Counted from the stretch's first letter, positions 20,716-33,236 are shown. The stretch is DNA of 64,000 nucleotides from Muscardinus avellanarius (GCA_963383645.1 OY726573.1:21666345-21730344); one strand, 5' to 3'. Made by a program: numbers and translations. Notes: a model not told the origin generated them from the letters alone.

Positions 20716-22950
20716 TGTGTGGTCCTGGGGATTGAAACCAAGCACATTGTAGCTCTGACCAACATCCCAGCACTATTCTAATTTTTTATTTTGGAACTAA
20801 GTACAGAGGACCTCAGTAAGTTCCTGAGCCTGGCTGTGAACCTGCAATCTTTCTGTCTCAGTTTCTCAAGTACTGGAATTACAGATGTGTGCCACCACAT
20901 CCGTTTTGAGTTAATTTTTTCTCCAGTACTATGGATTGTTATACACATCCCTGTTTTTCTTTTTTTTCTACTAATGTAGTCTCTCTTTTTTTTTCTTTTT
21001 GCATTGATAGGGATCAAACCCAGGACCTTCTGCATTCTAAGCAAGTGATCTACCATGAGATCCACTCTACCCCCCTTTCTAATATGTTAAAAGGACTTAG
21101 ACACTCAGTAAAAATTTTTTTTTTTTTTTTTTTTTTTTTTGTGGATCTGGGGATGGAACCCAGAGGCATTTGGCCTCCGAGCTACACCCCCTGCCCAATT
21201 TTTTATTCTTTATTTTGAAACAGGGTCTCACTGAGGCGGAGGGCCTAAGTAGCTGAGGCTGTCCACGAACCGCGATCCTCTGGTCTCAGCCTCCCGAATG
21301 CTGGGATTACAAGTATACGCCACCACGCCCAGCTCTCAGTAAAAATAATAAGAGGCAAGTGGACATGATGGTGCACTCCCATAATCCCAGTACTTGGGAG
21401 GCTAAAACAGGAGGATCACAGATTTGAGGACAGTCTCAGAGATCCTGTTTTAAAATAAAAATTAAAGAGCCAGTTGTGGTGGTACATGCTCATATTCCCA
21501 GCATTTAGGAGGCTGAGACCAGAGGATCGTGGTTCATGGTCAGCCTCAGCTACTTAGCAAGGCCCTCTGCAACTTAGTGAGACCCTGTGTCAAAATAAAG
21601 AATAAAAGCCAGGTGTGGTGGTGCATGCTGTCTCGGCTCCCTGCGCTTGGGAGCCGAGACAGGAGGATTGCGCAGGTTCGAAGCCAGCCTCTCTGGCTTA
21701 AGAGACCCTGTTTCCAAATAAAAATATAAAAATAGGTCTGGGAGTGTATCCTGGAGCTAGAAGGGTTCCATCCCCAGTATCACTGGAAGGAAGGAAGGAA
21801 GGAAGGCAGGAAGGCAGGCAGGCCAGGCCAGGGGGTGTAGCTTGGAGGTCGAGTGCCCCTGGGTTCCATCCCCAGACCCATTAAAAAATAAAATAAAATA
21901 AAAATTTAAAAATAGGTCTTGGGAGCCAGGCATGGTGGCGCACACTTGTAATCTCAGCATTCGGGAGGCTAAGACTGAAGGATAATGGTTCACAGACAGC
22001 CTCAGCTACTTAGTGAGGCCCTCTGCAACTTAGTGAGACCCTGTCTCAAAGTAAAGAATAAAAAATAGAGCAGGGGGTGTAGCTTTGAGGTCAAATACCC
22101 CTGGGTTCCATCCTCAGACCCACAAAACAGAAAAACAAAAAACAAAAAAACAGGGCTTGAGGTGTAGCTCAGAAGTAGAATGCCTCTATGTTCAGGCTGG
22201 GCGTGGTGGCGCACGCTTGTAATCCCCACACTTGGGAGGCTGAGACAAGAGGATCGCACAGGTTCGAAGCCAGCCTCAGCTACTTAGTGAGGCTTTCAGC
22301 AATTTAGCGAGACCCTGTTTCCAAATAAAATATAAAAAAGGTCTGGGAGTATAGCCCGGAGGTAGAAAGCCTCTGGGTTCCACCCCTAGTACCACCAAAA
22401 CAAAAAACAACAAAAAAGGAATGCCTCTATGTTCAAACCCCAGTATCTAAAATAAATAAACAAACAAATAAATAAAGGCTGGGAGTGTAGTTGGGAGGTA
22501 GAATGCTCCTGGGTTCAGTCCTTAGTATCATGTTTGCACACACACACTCAAAATTTTAGAGATAAACAGCCAGGCGTGGTAGCTCATGCTTGTAATCCCA
22601 GTACATGGGAGGCTGAGACAGGAGGATTGCAGGTAGAGCCATCCTTGGCAATTTAACGAGGCTCTCAGCAACCTAGTAAGACCATGTTTCCAAATAAGAA
22701 ATAAAGTTGGGTTGAGAAAAGTTTATAGGCAGAAGAAAAGAATGAAATGGTTCATGGGCTTTATAAACAGGATAGTTAATATTAAAAAAATTTTAAAAGC
22801 TCAGCCTGAGACAGAAGGATTGCAGGTTCTCAGCCAGCCTTAGCAATTTGAGGCTCTCCACAATTTAGTGAGACCCTACAATAGGGCTGGGAGGTATGTC
22901 TGGAAAGTAGAATGCCCCTGGGTTCAATCCCCAGTAACTTAAAAAAAAAA
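20716..22950. mobile_element. SINE cluster in SMG6 intron 1
   Basis: Antisense copies 20720-20908, 20990-21060 (old ID-like piece with GGGATCAAACCCAGGACC) and 21141-21335 (type I). Plus copies 21358-21460, 21470-21605, 21606-21782 (type III, ending in a GGAA/GGCA array at 21785-21823), 21828-21912 (ID half), 21926-22155 (type I), 22155-22195 plus 22425-22445 (ID half split by the type II copy at 22196-22400), 22475-22550, 22566-22720 and 22800-22945. Confidence 0.7.
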
Positions 22951-24100
22951 TCTTTTATTCTCCCAGTATGAGGTATTTGGGGATCTTGAGGTAGTTTGTG
23001 ATCTTAGAACTCTAAATCTAAACTGGGCATGGTGGCACATGCTTGTAATCCCAGTACTTGGGAGGCTGAGACAGGAAGAAAGAACGCTTAGGTTCAAAGC
23101 CAGCTTCAGCTACTTAGTGAGGCTTTCAGCAATTTAGTGAGATCCTGTTTCCAAATAAAATATAAAATAGGCCGGATGTGGTGGCGCATGCTTGTAATCC
23201 CAGCATTTGGGAGGCTGAAACAGGAGGATCATGGTTTGTGGACAGCCTCAGCTACTTAGTGAGGCCCTTTGCAACTCAGTAAGACCCTGTTTCAAAACAA
23301 AGAATAAAAATAGGACTAGGGGTATAGCTCAAAGATAGAATGGCCCTGGGTTCCATCCCTAGTACTGCAACCCACCCCCCACCCCCCGCACATATATATA
23401 TTAGTTCTGGGAGTGTAGCCTGGAGGTAGAAAGCTTCTGGGTTCCATCCCCAGTATTGTGCAGACACGCCATGCGTGCTCACGCACGTGCACACACACAC
23501 TTACTCACACAGACACACAAAAGAAATAAAAAATCACTGGCCGTGATGGCGCACGCTTATAATTTCTGCGCTTGGGAGGCTGAGACAGGAGGATCGCACA
23601 GGTTCGAAACTAGCTTCAGCTACTTAGTGAGGCTCTCAGCAACATAATGAGACCCTGTTTCCAAATAAAGTATAAAATAAGTCTGGGAGTATAACCCAGA
23701 GGTAGAAAGCCCCTGGGTTCCACCCCCAGTACCACCCAAAAGGAAAAAAAGAAAGAAATCTAAATCTAAATATGACTGGGTAACCCAAGAAAATATAGGT
23801 TCCCCCTCCTGTTTTTTTTAACCCAAATGTAGGTGGCTCTAACACAGTTGCTGAGCATATATTGTAAACTCAAAATTTCTGCTTTTGGCGGGCCTGGTGG
23901 CGCACACTTATAATCCCAGCATTCGGGAGGCAGAGATGGGAGGATTGCAGTTCTCGGACAGCCTCAGCTACTTGGTGAGGCTCTTCACAACTCATTGAGA
24001 CCCTGTTTCACAAATAAAAAAGACTAAAAGCTATGGCTGGAGGTGTATCTCAGATACAACGCACCTGGGTTCCATCCCCAGTACTGCCAAAAAAAAAAAA
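22950..24100 (+). mobile_element. SINE cluster just upstream of SMG6 exon 2
   Basis: Unique 22950-23020. Plus copies 23023-23170 (type II left part), 23172-23370 (type I), 23400-23460 (ID half), then a CA-rich stretch to 23520 (with GCGTGCTCACGCACGTGC), type II 23540-23740 and an older dimer 23886-24090. Unique 23760-23885. Confidence 0.7.
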
Positions 24101-24264
24101 ATTTTTTTTCTGCTTTTGCAGAAGCTTTCTTTTCTGTCCACAGTATTAGCATTTGGATTCTTGCTCAAATTCTTTGTTATTTAACTAGAATGACAGTTTT
24201 CTCTCTCCCTCCTGTATTTTTTTCTTCTACTTTTTCTTCTTTAACCCTCTCCCCAAAATAACAG

Positions 24265-26017
24265 AAAACATGAAGGAATTAAAAGAGCCCAGGCAGCGCA
24301 AAGATAACCGCCGCCCAGATCTGGAAATCTATAAGCCTGGACTTTCTCGACTAAGGAATAGACCTAAAACCAAGGAGCCCTCTGGAAGTGAGGAATTTAA
24401 GGATGAAATTGTTAATGACAGAAATTCTTCTGCCATTGGAAATGGAACACAGCTCATTAAAGATGTCTGCAAGGAACTGGACAACCAACAGCAAAATGGT
24501 CCTATGGACCCAGAAAATAATCGAGATCAGGAAACCTTTCCTAGGACAGTTGGACAAGAGGATCGAAGTCTAAAAATTATCAAGAGAGCAAAGAAACCGG
24601 ACCAGCAAATATATCAGCCTGGACGGCGTTTGCACACACTTATCAAAGATTCAGCTAGCCGGGTGGATGAGGAAGAAATCCTTAACCAGGTAGAACAACT
24701 GAGAGTAGAGGAAGATGAATGTAGGGGAAAAGTTGTAAAAGAGGAAGTTGTGGATAAACCAGATAAAGCTGAGACAGAAAAGAGCCCAAATAATGACAAA
24801 GTAAGGACTCCAAAGGGAGAAAAAGGAAAAAGGATTGAAAAAGGAGAGGGAACAAAGAAAGTGACAGATGACCTGCTGGACAAGCCTGGTTCTGCAAAGC
24901 GCTATTCCCGCTCAGATAAACGAAGGAACCGTTACCGCACTTGCAGTACTAGCTCCGCTGGTAGCAGCAACAGTGCTGAGGGAGCTGGTCTGACTGACAA
25001 TGGATGTCGCCGCCGCCGCCAGGACCGGACCAAAGAAAGGCCACGACTGAAGAAACAAGTATCCATGTCCTCTACCGATTCTTTAGATGAAGACAGAATT
25101 GATGAGCCTGATGTATTAGGGCCCAGAAGGAGCTCAGAAAAGAAGACACATTTAGAAAGAAACTGGTCTGGCCATGGGGAGGGTGAACAGAAAGGCAATG
25201 GCAAAGAAAATCGAGGCACTCTTCATGTCACTTTTGATGCAGAAACCATGAACAAAGATTCCCCTGTGGTGGGGTCAGCCAGGGAGGGTGTGGATAGGGT
25301 AAAGCCTGACAGATGTTTGAGCAATGGGGGCAAAGGCTCTGAGAAGCATGCATCCAAACATCCAAAACAAGAACTCCAGGGTCGTGGTCGTGGCATTCTG
25401 ATTCTGCCTGCCCATACTACCTTGTCTGTCAGTTCAGCAGGTTCTCCAGAGTCTATGCCTTTGGGACCTCGACTTTTATTTGCATCTGGTAGTAAGGGAT
25501 CTCGGAGTTGGGGCCGGGGAGGCACCACCCGCCGACTGTGGGACCCAAACAATCCTGACCAGAAACCTGCTTTAAAGAACCAGACACCCCAGCTACATTT
25601 CTTGGACACCGATGACGAGGTCAGCCCTACATCATGGGACTCACGCCAGGCCCAAGCATCTTACTATAAGTTTCAAAACTCTGACAATCCCTATTATTAC
25701 CCCCGGACACCAGGTCCTGCTTCCCAGTATCCCTATACAGGCTATAGCCCACTACAGTACCCAGTGGGCCCTACAAATGGTGTGTATTCAGGGCCTTACT
25801 ACCCAGGCTACCCAACTCCACCAGGACAGTATGTATGCAGCCCTCATCCTGCCGGCACCATGAGTCCTGAGGAGATAGAGCAACATGTGAGGAACATGCA
25901 GCAACAGGAGCTACATCGGCTGCTTCGAGTGGCTGACAACCAGGAACTGCAGCTCAGCAATCTGCTCTCCAGAGACCGCATCAGTACTGATGGCATGGAA
26001 AAGATGGCTCAGCTCAG
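24265..26017 (+). CDS. SMG6: SMG6 exon 2, residues 30-613
   Basis: This large exon encodes the long, mostly disordered N-terminal region. A pyrimidine-rich tract and AATAACAG precede it, and AGCTCAG|GTACTG ends it in phase 2. Two exon-junction-complex-binding motifs are visible: residues 44-61 (NRRPDLEIYKPGLSRLRN) and about 139-155 (KKPDQQIYQPGRR...). By family knowledge these contact the EIF4A3/MAGOH/RBM8A core. The middle is rich in charged, Ser and Arg residues. Near the end come a Tyr/Pro-rich stretch (YYYPRTPGPASQYPY) and the start of the helical domain (SPEEIEQHVRNMQQQELHRL). Compared with human from memory, one Gly is missing in TSW-DSRQAQ. Reading through the donor adds only 13 codons before a stop at 26057, so an unspliced product would lack all folded domains. 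Confidence 0.97.
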
Positions 26018-27185
26018 GTACTGTGTGTCCATCCTGGCTAGTGGGAAATGGGGATAACCTGGAGGTATTACAGGTTCTCATGACTGAGCAATGTAGAATG
26101 TTAATATTCGTTCCTTTTCACATTTATTTGCTTTCTCCTTGTGGTGCTGGCAGTTGAACCCAGGGCCTTGCACATTAGGTGAGCACTTTACATACCACTG
26201 GGTCACACTTTCAGTCTTCCCTCACATTATTTTTTTTTCACTTGACTATTGTAAGGGAGGTGCAGTTGGAAAAAACCCCATAAATTTTACTTCTAGTTTT
26301 AGAAATGAGTATTCTTCCTGAATTTTCTTTTTTTCTTTTTCTTTTGTGATACTGGAGAACCCAGAGGCATCCTACCGCTGAGCTATACTGCCAGCCCTCT
26401 TCATTTCTGAAACAGGGTCTTATTTTTCTTTAAGAAAAAACATTATTTTTAAGGGAGCTTGGAATTTTTTTTTTTTTTTTTTTTTTTTTTGGGTGGTACT
26501 GGGGTTCCTGGAAACCCTTCTACCTCCGGGCTACACTCCCAGACCTATTTTTATATTTTTATTTGGAAACAGAGTCTTTTAAGCCAGCGAGGCTGGCTTT
26601 GAACCTGTGCGATCCTCCTGTCTCCGCCTCCCAAGAGCGGGGATTACAAGTGTGCGCCACTACGCCTGGTTAGCTTGGAATCTTGAAAAGGAAAAACTTT
26701 CTAGAAGGTCAAGAAATGAACAACATATAACTTGCACTAAAGATCTTATCTCGGCAGTTAAATTTAGGTGAGGTAGCTGAGCGTGGTGGTGCACACTTGT
26801 AATACCAATACTTGGGAGGCTGAGACAGGAGGATTGCAGGTTAAAGGCCAGTCTCAGCTACTTAGGCCCTCAGCAACTCAGTAAGACCCTGTTTCAAAAT
26901 ATAGAATACAAAATAGGGCTGGTCACATAGCTCACAGTTAGAATGCCCTTGGGTTCAAGTCCCAGTACTGCAAAATAAAAGAATAAATAAAATGAATTAA
27001 AAATTTGGGTCAGAATAGATGGGTAAACACTATTTTCCTAGACATAAATGTCTTTTTAATGACATTCTGTAAAGAATGGAAACTAGTTTGAATAGGATAT
27101 CTGGTCACATTTTAGATTTTTTGGCAGGGAGGTGGTCTAGTCTTTGGTGTATTTGAAGTTACAAATTGCATGTTTTTAATTCTAG
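26018..27185. mobile_element. SMG6 intron 2 with SINEs
   Basis: Unique to 26135; antisense ID-like piece 26140-26215; unique 26215-26330; antisense ID half 26338-26420; antisense type III dimer 26491-26671 after a long T run; unique 26672-26780; plus older dimer 26783-26985; unique from 26990 to the exon 3 acceptor TTTTTAATTCTAG. Confidence 0.7.
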
Positions 27186-27378
27186 AGCTGAACTGCTGCA
27201 GCTGTATGAGCGTTGTATTCTATTAGATATTGAGTTTTCTGATACTCAGAATGTGGATCAGATCCTATGGAAGAATGCGTTCTATCAGGTGATTGAGAAG
27301 TTCCGGCAACTTCTCAAGGATCCAAATGTTGAGAACTCAGAACAGATACGGAGTAGACTCTTGGAGCTCTTAGATGAG
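27186..27378 (+). CDS. SMG6: SMG6 exon 3, residues 614-678
   Basis: The acceptor is AATTCTAG and AG|A completes Arg614. The exon encodes AELLQLYERCILLDIEFSD and on to RLLELLDE, ending GATGAG|GTAAAT in phase 0. This is the first part of the Est1-family 14-3-3-like/TPR helical domain, which in SMG6 and its relatives SMG5 and SMG7 mediates binding to phosphorylated UPF1. All 193 nt fit the reading frame with exons 2 and 4. Confidence 0.96.
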
Positions 27379-28544
27379 GTAAATCATTATCTGCTTCTCC
27401 TCAGGGTAAAGCTTTGGTATCCTGTCGTGAATGGGGAGGGGGTCGGCAGTGGGAGGGTTTGTACTGGGGATGGAACCCAGAGAGCATTCTACCTCCATGT
27501 TACACCACAGCCCTATTTTTTTTCTTTTTTTTTCCCCTTTAATTTGAAACAGGGTCTCACTAAGTTTGGAGGGCCTCAATAAGTAGTTGAGGCTGTCTGC
27601 AAACCAGTGGTCCTCTAGTCTCAGCCTCCCAAATGCTGGGATTACAAGCTTGTGCTATCATGCCTGGCAATGACAGGTTTTTATCACCTGAGATATGGTT
27701 TTATTTATTTATTCATTCATTTATTTATTTATTTTTTGTGGGTCTGGAGATGGAACCCAGGGACATTCGACCTCCAAACTACACCCACTGCCCTATTTTT
27801 TATTCTTTATTTTGAAACAGGGTCTTAGTAAGTTGTAGAGGGCCTCACTAAGTAGCTAAGGCTGTCTGTGAACCGTGATCCCCCGGTCTCAGCCTCCTGA
27901 ATGCTGAGATTACAAGTTTGAGCTACCATGCCTGGCTGATACTATGCTTTAGAATAGAATATAGACACAATACTTAGGGTCAGACCCAACCTACTCCTCT
28001 TATTTCCTTGTGACTATGACTTACTGATAAATGGAGTAAGTTTTGAGCTTGAAAGCTTTCTGGATGCCTTGGTCAGGGGAAGTGGGGGGAAATATAAATG
28101 AGAGAATATATCTTTAATATTTGTGTTTGTGTGTGTGTTTCTGGGAATTGAACCCAGAGGCATTCTACTTCCAAGCTATACCCCAGACTGATTTTATTTC
28201 TTATGTGGAAATAGGGTCTTTCTAGGTTGATGAGCATCTTCCTACCTGCTGAGGCTGTCTTTGAACCTTTGATCCTCCTAGCTCAGCCTCTTAAGTACTG
28301 AGATTATAAGTGTGCACCACCGAATCTGGCTTGTTTATGTCTTTAAAATCATGAAAGAGCTGGGCGTGGTGGCGCACGCTTGTAATCCCCGCGCTTGGGA
28401 GGCAGAGACAGGAGGATCGTGCAGGTTTTGAAGCCAGCCGCGCGCGCTGGCTTAGGAGACCCTGTTTCCAAAATGAAAATGTAAAAAATAGGTCTGGGAG
28501 TGTAGCCCGGAGGTAGAAGGGCTTCCAGGAACCCCAGTACCACC

Positions 28545-28575
<31 letters not shown>

Positions 28576-28973
28576 GAAAGCCAGGCGTGGTGGTGCACAC
28601 TTGTAATTCCACTACTTGGGAGGCTGAGACAGTAGAATCACAGATTAGAGGACAACCTTAGCAAATAGACTCTTCATCAACTTAGACTTTGTTTCAAAAA
28701 TAAAAACAAAAACAGCTGGGGATGTAGTTTGGAGGTAAAATGACCCTGGGTTCAATCCCTACTGCCACAAAACAAAAACAAAAGAACAACAACAAAAAAA
28801 AACGTGGAGAGGTTTATAGTATGGATTGGTCTTGTGCTTCATTGGCCACTAAATACAATGTATGTCTCCCTTTTACATAGGATGTCTGAACATTGGCAGA
28901 ATTTTGCAAAAGGTAATTTGTTCCAGTTTTTGGTGGATAGACTGGATTCAGCCATTTCTTATTTTCTTTTTAG
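27379..28973. mobile_element. SMG6 intron 3 with SINEs
   Basis: Antisense dimers 27458-27668 and 27738-27938, with a (TTTA/TTCA)n tail at 27700-27737; unique 27940-28120; antisense dimer 28130-28332 (older type with AGGTTGATGAG); plus type III dimer 28357-28572; plus older dimer 28580-28775; unique from 28800 to the exon 4 acceptor TTTTCTTTTTAG. Confidence 0.7.
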
Positions 28974-29084
28974 GGTAGTGACTTTTTTGATAGTTTGCTT
29001 CAGAAGCTGCAGGTTACTTACCAGTTCAAATTGGAGGACTACATGGATGGTCTTGCCATTCGTAGCAAGCCATTACGCAAGACA
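28974..29084 (+). CDS. SMG6: SMG6 exon 4, residues 679-715
   Basis: The acceptor is TTTTCTTTTTAG and the donor CAAGACA|GTAAGT; the exon is exactly 37 codons, phase 0 at both ends. It encodes GSDFFDSLLQKLQVTYQF to RSKPLRKT, part of the helical Est1-family domain, and differs from human by one conservative change (Gln for Lys) as I remember it. Skipping this exon would not shift the frame. Confidence 0.96.
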
Positions 29085-30009
29085 GTAAGTTGACTTCTTT
29101 CTTTAACTTATTCATCCATCTAGTAAGTACTAGTTAGACCCTGTTTCAAAATAAAAAATAAAGCCACATGTGAGAGTGCATGTCTGTAATTCCAGTACTT
29201 GAAAGGCTGATATAGATAGGAGGATCTCAGGTTTGAGGCCAGTCTCGGCAACATAGTGAGGCTCTCAACAACCTGGTGAGACCCTGTTTCAAAACAAAAA
29301 ATAAAAAGGGCTGGGGGTATATCTTGGAGGTAGGGTGGCTCATAAATAAATAAATATATGAGCCGGGCGTGGTGGCACACGCTTGTAATCCCAGTACTTG
29401 GGAGGCTGAGACCGGAGGATCACAGTTTGTGAATAGCCTCAGCTACTCTGTGTGTGTGTGTGTGTGTGTGTATTACTGGGGATGGAATCCAGACCTATTT
29501 TATATTTTATTTGGAAATAGTATCTCACTTGAATTGCTGAGAGCCTCACTAAGTAGCTGAGGCTGACTTAGTGAGGCTGGTTTCCAACCTGTGCAGTACT
29601 CCTGTCTCAGCCTCCCAAACACTGGGATTACAAGCATGCACCACCACAATCGGTTCCAGCCTCAGCTACTTAGTGAGGCCCTTTGCAACTCAGTGAGACC
29701 CCTGTTTCAAAATAAAGAATAAGCCGGGTGTGTTGGTACACACTTGTGATCCCAGCATTCAGGAGGCAGAGACAGGAGAATTGTGGTTCGCAGACAGCTT
29801 CAGCTACTACTTAGGCACTTTGCAACTCAGTGATACCCCATTTCAAACATAAAAAGGACTAAATATAGGGCTGGGGGTGTATCTTGGAGGTAGCATGCCC
29901 CTGGGTTTCATTTCCAGTACTGCCAAAAAAAAAAAAAAGGAATAAAAATAGGGCTGGGGGTGTAGGTAGGAGATAGAATGTCCCTAGGTTCCATCCCTAA
30001 TACCACACA

Positions 30010-30044
<35 letters not shown>

Positions 30045-30190
30045 AAAAAGTATGTAGAATTAGGCTGTAGCTGTAGCTCAGAAGTAGAATACCACTGGGT
30101 TTAATTTCCAGTACCATTCCTATTCCTCTCCCCCCAAAAAAGGCTGGGGATATAGCTAAGAGATAGAGTGCTCTGGATTTATACCCATAG
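29085..30190 (+). mobile_element. SINE cluster at the 5' end of SMG6 intron 4
   Basis: Plus older dimer 29155-29340. A plus type I dimer starts at 29360 and is split after CCTCAGCTACT by a (GT)n and an antisense type II copy (about 29443-29655), then resumes CCTCAGCTACTTAGTGAGG to 29720. Plus copies follow at 29723-29935, 29945-30030 (ID half with a CA and A tail), 30060-30115 and 30142-30195 (ID pieces). Confidence 0.7.
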
Positions 30191-30194
30191 TACT

Positions 30195-30840
30195 ATGGGC
30201 TGAGAGGAACCACCAAAACCCAACAAAGCACATGACCTGAGGTATATAAGGAAAGAAAGGGAGTGTAGAGGGATAGCACAATGAGAAAACTAGATACTGC
30301 TTGGAGAGCAGAAGTTCATAGCCTAGGCAAGAGTTCTACTATTGAACTGTATCAGAAGCTCTTTTAAAGATTTTGTATTGTCGGGCATGTCGGTGCATGC
30401 CTATAATCCCAGGACTTGGGAGGCTGAGACAGGAGGATTGCAGGTTTCAGGACAGCCTCAGCAGGTAGTGAGACTCATGTCAACCTAATAAGACCCTGTT
30501 TCAAAATAAAAATTAAAAAATAGGGCTGGAGCCAGGTGTGGTGGTACATGATTATAATCCCCGCACTTGGGAGGCTGAGACAGGAGGATCATGGTTCAGG
30601 GACAGCTTCAGCAAATAGTGAGACTCGTTAACCTAGTGAGACTCTGTTTCAAAATAAAAATATAATAGGGCTGAGGGTATAGCTTGGAGGTAGATTGCCC
30701 CTGGGTTTAATCTCCAGTGCCACAAAAAAAGAAAGAAAAGAGTCTTTATATTGGGACAGAGTCTCACTAAATTGCCCAGGCTGGCCTCAGATTTGTGATT
30801 CTCCTGCCTCAACCTCCTGAGTAGCTGGGATTACAGTATG
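30195..30840. mobile_element. Unique segment and SINEs, SMG6 intron 4
   Basis: Unique 30195-30375. Plus older copy 30378-30530 leading into a plus dimer 30533-30735, then an antisense B1-like left half 30745-30838 that resembles the older, Alu/B1-like form (GCCCAGGCTGGCCTCAGA). Confidence 0.65.
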
Positions 30841-31480
30841 CTGGAGTTTACATTGTAGATTGGGGCTGTTGTGGAGGTAAAGCTGATGATTTAGGAGGTG
30901 ACTAGATCATAAACTCTTGTATGCCTTGCTGAAGTGTTTTGGACGTCATTCTAAAACCATTGAGGAGGCATTCATCGATTTTCAGTAAACGGATAGCAAA
31001 TTTCTTCTTAGAACCAACCATTTTGGCAAATTGGTGAGTTTGGATGAAAGCTGGGCTAAAGTAGAGGTTAGGAAGTTAGGTATAAATTAAGATAGAGAGA
31101 GGTGTTAGAGATAGAAAGTAAGGACAGATTAGTGAGATAGGGAAAGAGAATTGAATTGCTGGTTGATTTGGTGTGAGGACTAAGACTGGAGGCATGAGGT
31201 GTCCAAGTCATTTTAGTTTGACTGAAAAGGAAAGGTGATTATATTTAAGTAAGTTGTCTAGTTAGAACTTAGAAATAAATGAATATTTTGTCTATTTGGA
31301 ACTCAGGAGCTAGACTAGTGATAAGGATTAGAAGTCATTAATGTGTAGGTGGTAGTTGGAGCAGAAGTTAGAATATTGGGAAAAAAAGATAAAAAGAAAC
31401 AAAAAACAAACAAGTTAGAATATTGGAATTTCCGGCCAGAGAGGAAAGATCAGATTGTAAGGTGTTAGGTGGGTAAAATT
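30840..31480 (+). repeat. Ancient degenerate interspersed repeat (probable LINE-2-class)
   Basis: A purine-rich stretch without SINEs resembles, in order, a widespread old mammalian repeat: CTTGTATGCCTTGCTGAAG..TTTGGACGT near 30915, AACCATTGAGGAGGCATTC near 30955, and GGAACTCAGGAGCTAGACTAGTG with TCATTAATGTGTAGGTGGTA near 31300-31350. I recall this pattern from LINE-2-like repeats, but the family name is uncertain and the copy is strongly decayed. Confidence 0.4.
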
Positions 31481-31639
31481 GTCAAATGCTATAGAGTTTC
31501 AGATGTTAAAATTACTGAAAAGTGTTCATTGAATTGGATGGCTTTGCAGGGTATTTTGGTAAGCCAGATTGCAGTGAAGAGAGGTGAGATAGTAGAGATA
31601 ATGAGGGTATAATATAGGCTGCTTTTTAAGAATCTTGGC

Positions 31640-31880
31640 AACTGGACATGATGGGGCGCTGGACATGATGGGGCACGCTTGTAATCCCCACGCTTGTAAT
31701 CCCCGCACTTGTGAGGCTACAAGAGGATCACACAGGTTCGAAGCCAGCCTCAGCCACTTAGTGGGGCTCTCAGCAACTTAGTGAGACCCTGTTTCAAAAT
31801 AAAACACAAAATAGGTCTGGGGGTATAGACCTGAGGTAGAAAGCCCCTGGATTCCACCCCCAGTACCACACACACACAAC
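31640..31880 (+). mobile_element. Type II SINE with duplicated head
   Basis: The head contains two short local duplications (GGACATGATGGGGC twice and CTTGTAATCCCC twice, 31643-31705), then a normal type II body and ID half ending at about 31865 with a CACACACAC tail. Confidence 0.75.
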
Positions 31881-32023
31881 AAAAAAGAATCTTGGCTATG
31901 AAAATAAGGAGGAAATACAGCTTAATGGAATGTGGGGCCAGCTTTTTGTTTTTGTTTAGGTGTGTGAGTGCAGTTTTTGTGGGTTGTGTTGGGGAGTGAA
32001 CCCAGAATCGTGTGCATTTTAGG

Positions 32024-32443
32024 TGTTCTAGTCTGCTTTTCTATCACCATTACCAAAATACCTGACACGAACAACATAGAGGAAGAGAGGTTTATTTGGG
32101 CTCCAGCTTCAGAGGTTCAGTTCACAGTTGGCCAGTTCCAAGGCAGACATGGTGGCACGGTGTGGCAGAGGACAGCAGCTCATTTCCTGGTCGCCAGAGA
32201 ACAGAAAGAGACAGGAAGTAGCCAGGCACAGATTCAACCCCAAAGCCACACTCCTAAACCTATCTCCTCCATCCACACCCTACCACCTAAATTACTATCT
32301 CGTAAATCCATTTAGATTATTAATCTTTCAGTAGATTTATTTGTTGATGAGATTAGAAACCTGATTCAGTTATTTTACTTCCGAATAGTGTCACATTGCC
32401 AACATGTGAGCCTTTGGGGAAGTTTCACATCCAAACCATAACA
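32024..32443 (-). mobile_element. Solo LTR, ERVL-MaLR type, inserted in an ID-like SINE
   Basis: On the minus strand the segment begins TGTTATGGTTTGGATGTG and, near the far end, has CCAAATAAACC and AAAATACCTGAC-complement blocks, then ends at an AGACTAGAACA-type terminus. This matches the order in mammalian apparent LTR retrotransposon (MaLR) LTRs. The length of about 420 bp fits. Flanking text on the two sides (GGAGTGAACCCAGAATCGTGTGCATTTTAG and AAGTGCTTTACCACTGAGC) reads as the two parts of one antisense ID-like SINE. No clean 5-bp target duplication is visible and there is no coding capacity. Confidence 0.55.
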
Positions 32444-32479
32444 CTGTGAAAGTGCTTTACCACTGAGCTGTGTCCCAGC

Positions 32480-33187
32480 TCTTATTGTTTGGGGGGAAAA
32501 TTGTACCCAGAGGCATTCTACCTTTGAGCTACACTTCATTTTATTTTATGTTCTTATTTTTTATTTTTTGGTCTGGGAGTATAGCCTTGAGGTAGAAAGC
32601 TTCTGGGTTCCACCCCCAGTACCACCAAAATAAATAAAAATAATAAAATAAATAAAACTACTAACCGGACATGGTGGTGCATGCTTGTAATCCCAGCATT
32701 CGGGAGGCTCACGGTTTGTGGACAGCCTCAGCTACTTAGTGAGGCCCTCCACAGCTTAGTGAGACTCTGTTTCAAATAAAGAATAAAAATAAATAAATAA
32801 ATAGCCGGGCGTGGTGGCGCACGCTCGTAATCCCCACACTTGGGAGGAGGAGACAGGAGGATCGCGCAGGTTCGAAGCCAGCCGCTCTGGCGTAAGAGAC
32901 CCTGTTTCCAAAAATAAAATAGGTCTGGGAGTGTAGCCCGGAGGTAGAAGGGCTTCCAGGAACCCCAGTACCACCAAATAAATAAATAAATAAAAAAAAG
33001 TGAGCTGAGCATGGTGGTGCATGCTTGTAATTTCAGTGTTTGGGAGGCTGAGACAGGAGGATTATGCAGGTTCTTGGCCAGCCTCAGCTATTTAGTGAGG
33101 CTCTCAGCAACTTAGTGAGACCCTGTTTCCAAGTAAAATATAAAATAGGTAGAGGGCATATCCCAGAGGTAGAAAGCAGTACCACAA

Positions 33188-33236
<49 letters not shown>

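Noticed and set aside
26018..26057. Extension of exon 2 by 13 codons as a true C-terminus
   Set aside because: A good GT donor lies at 26018, and joining to 27186 restores the conserved MAQLRAELLQ sequence.
28291..28612. Minus-strand frames with the repeated WYWGSWKPFYLRATLPDLF-like peptide, also seen at many other sites
   Set aside because: The same peptide recurs because it is the antisense translation of type II and III SINEs.
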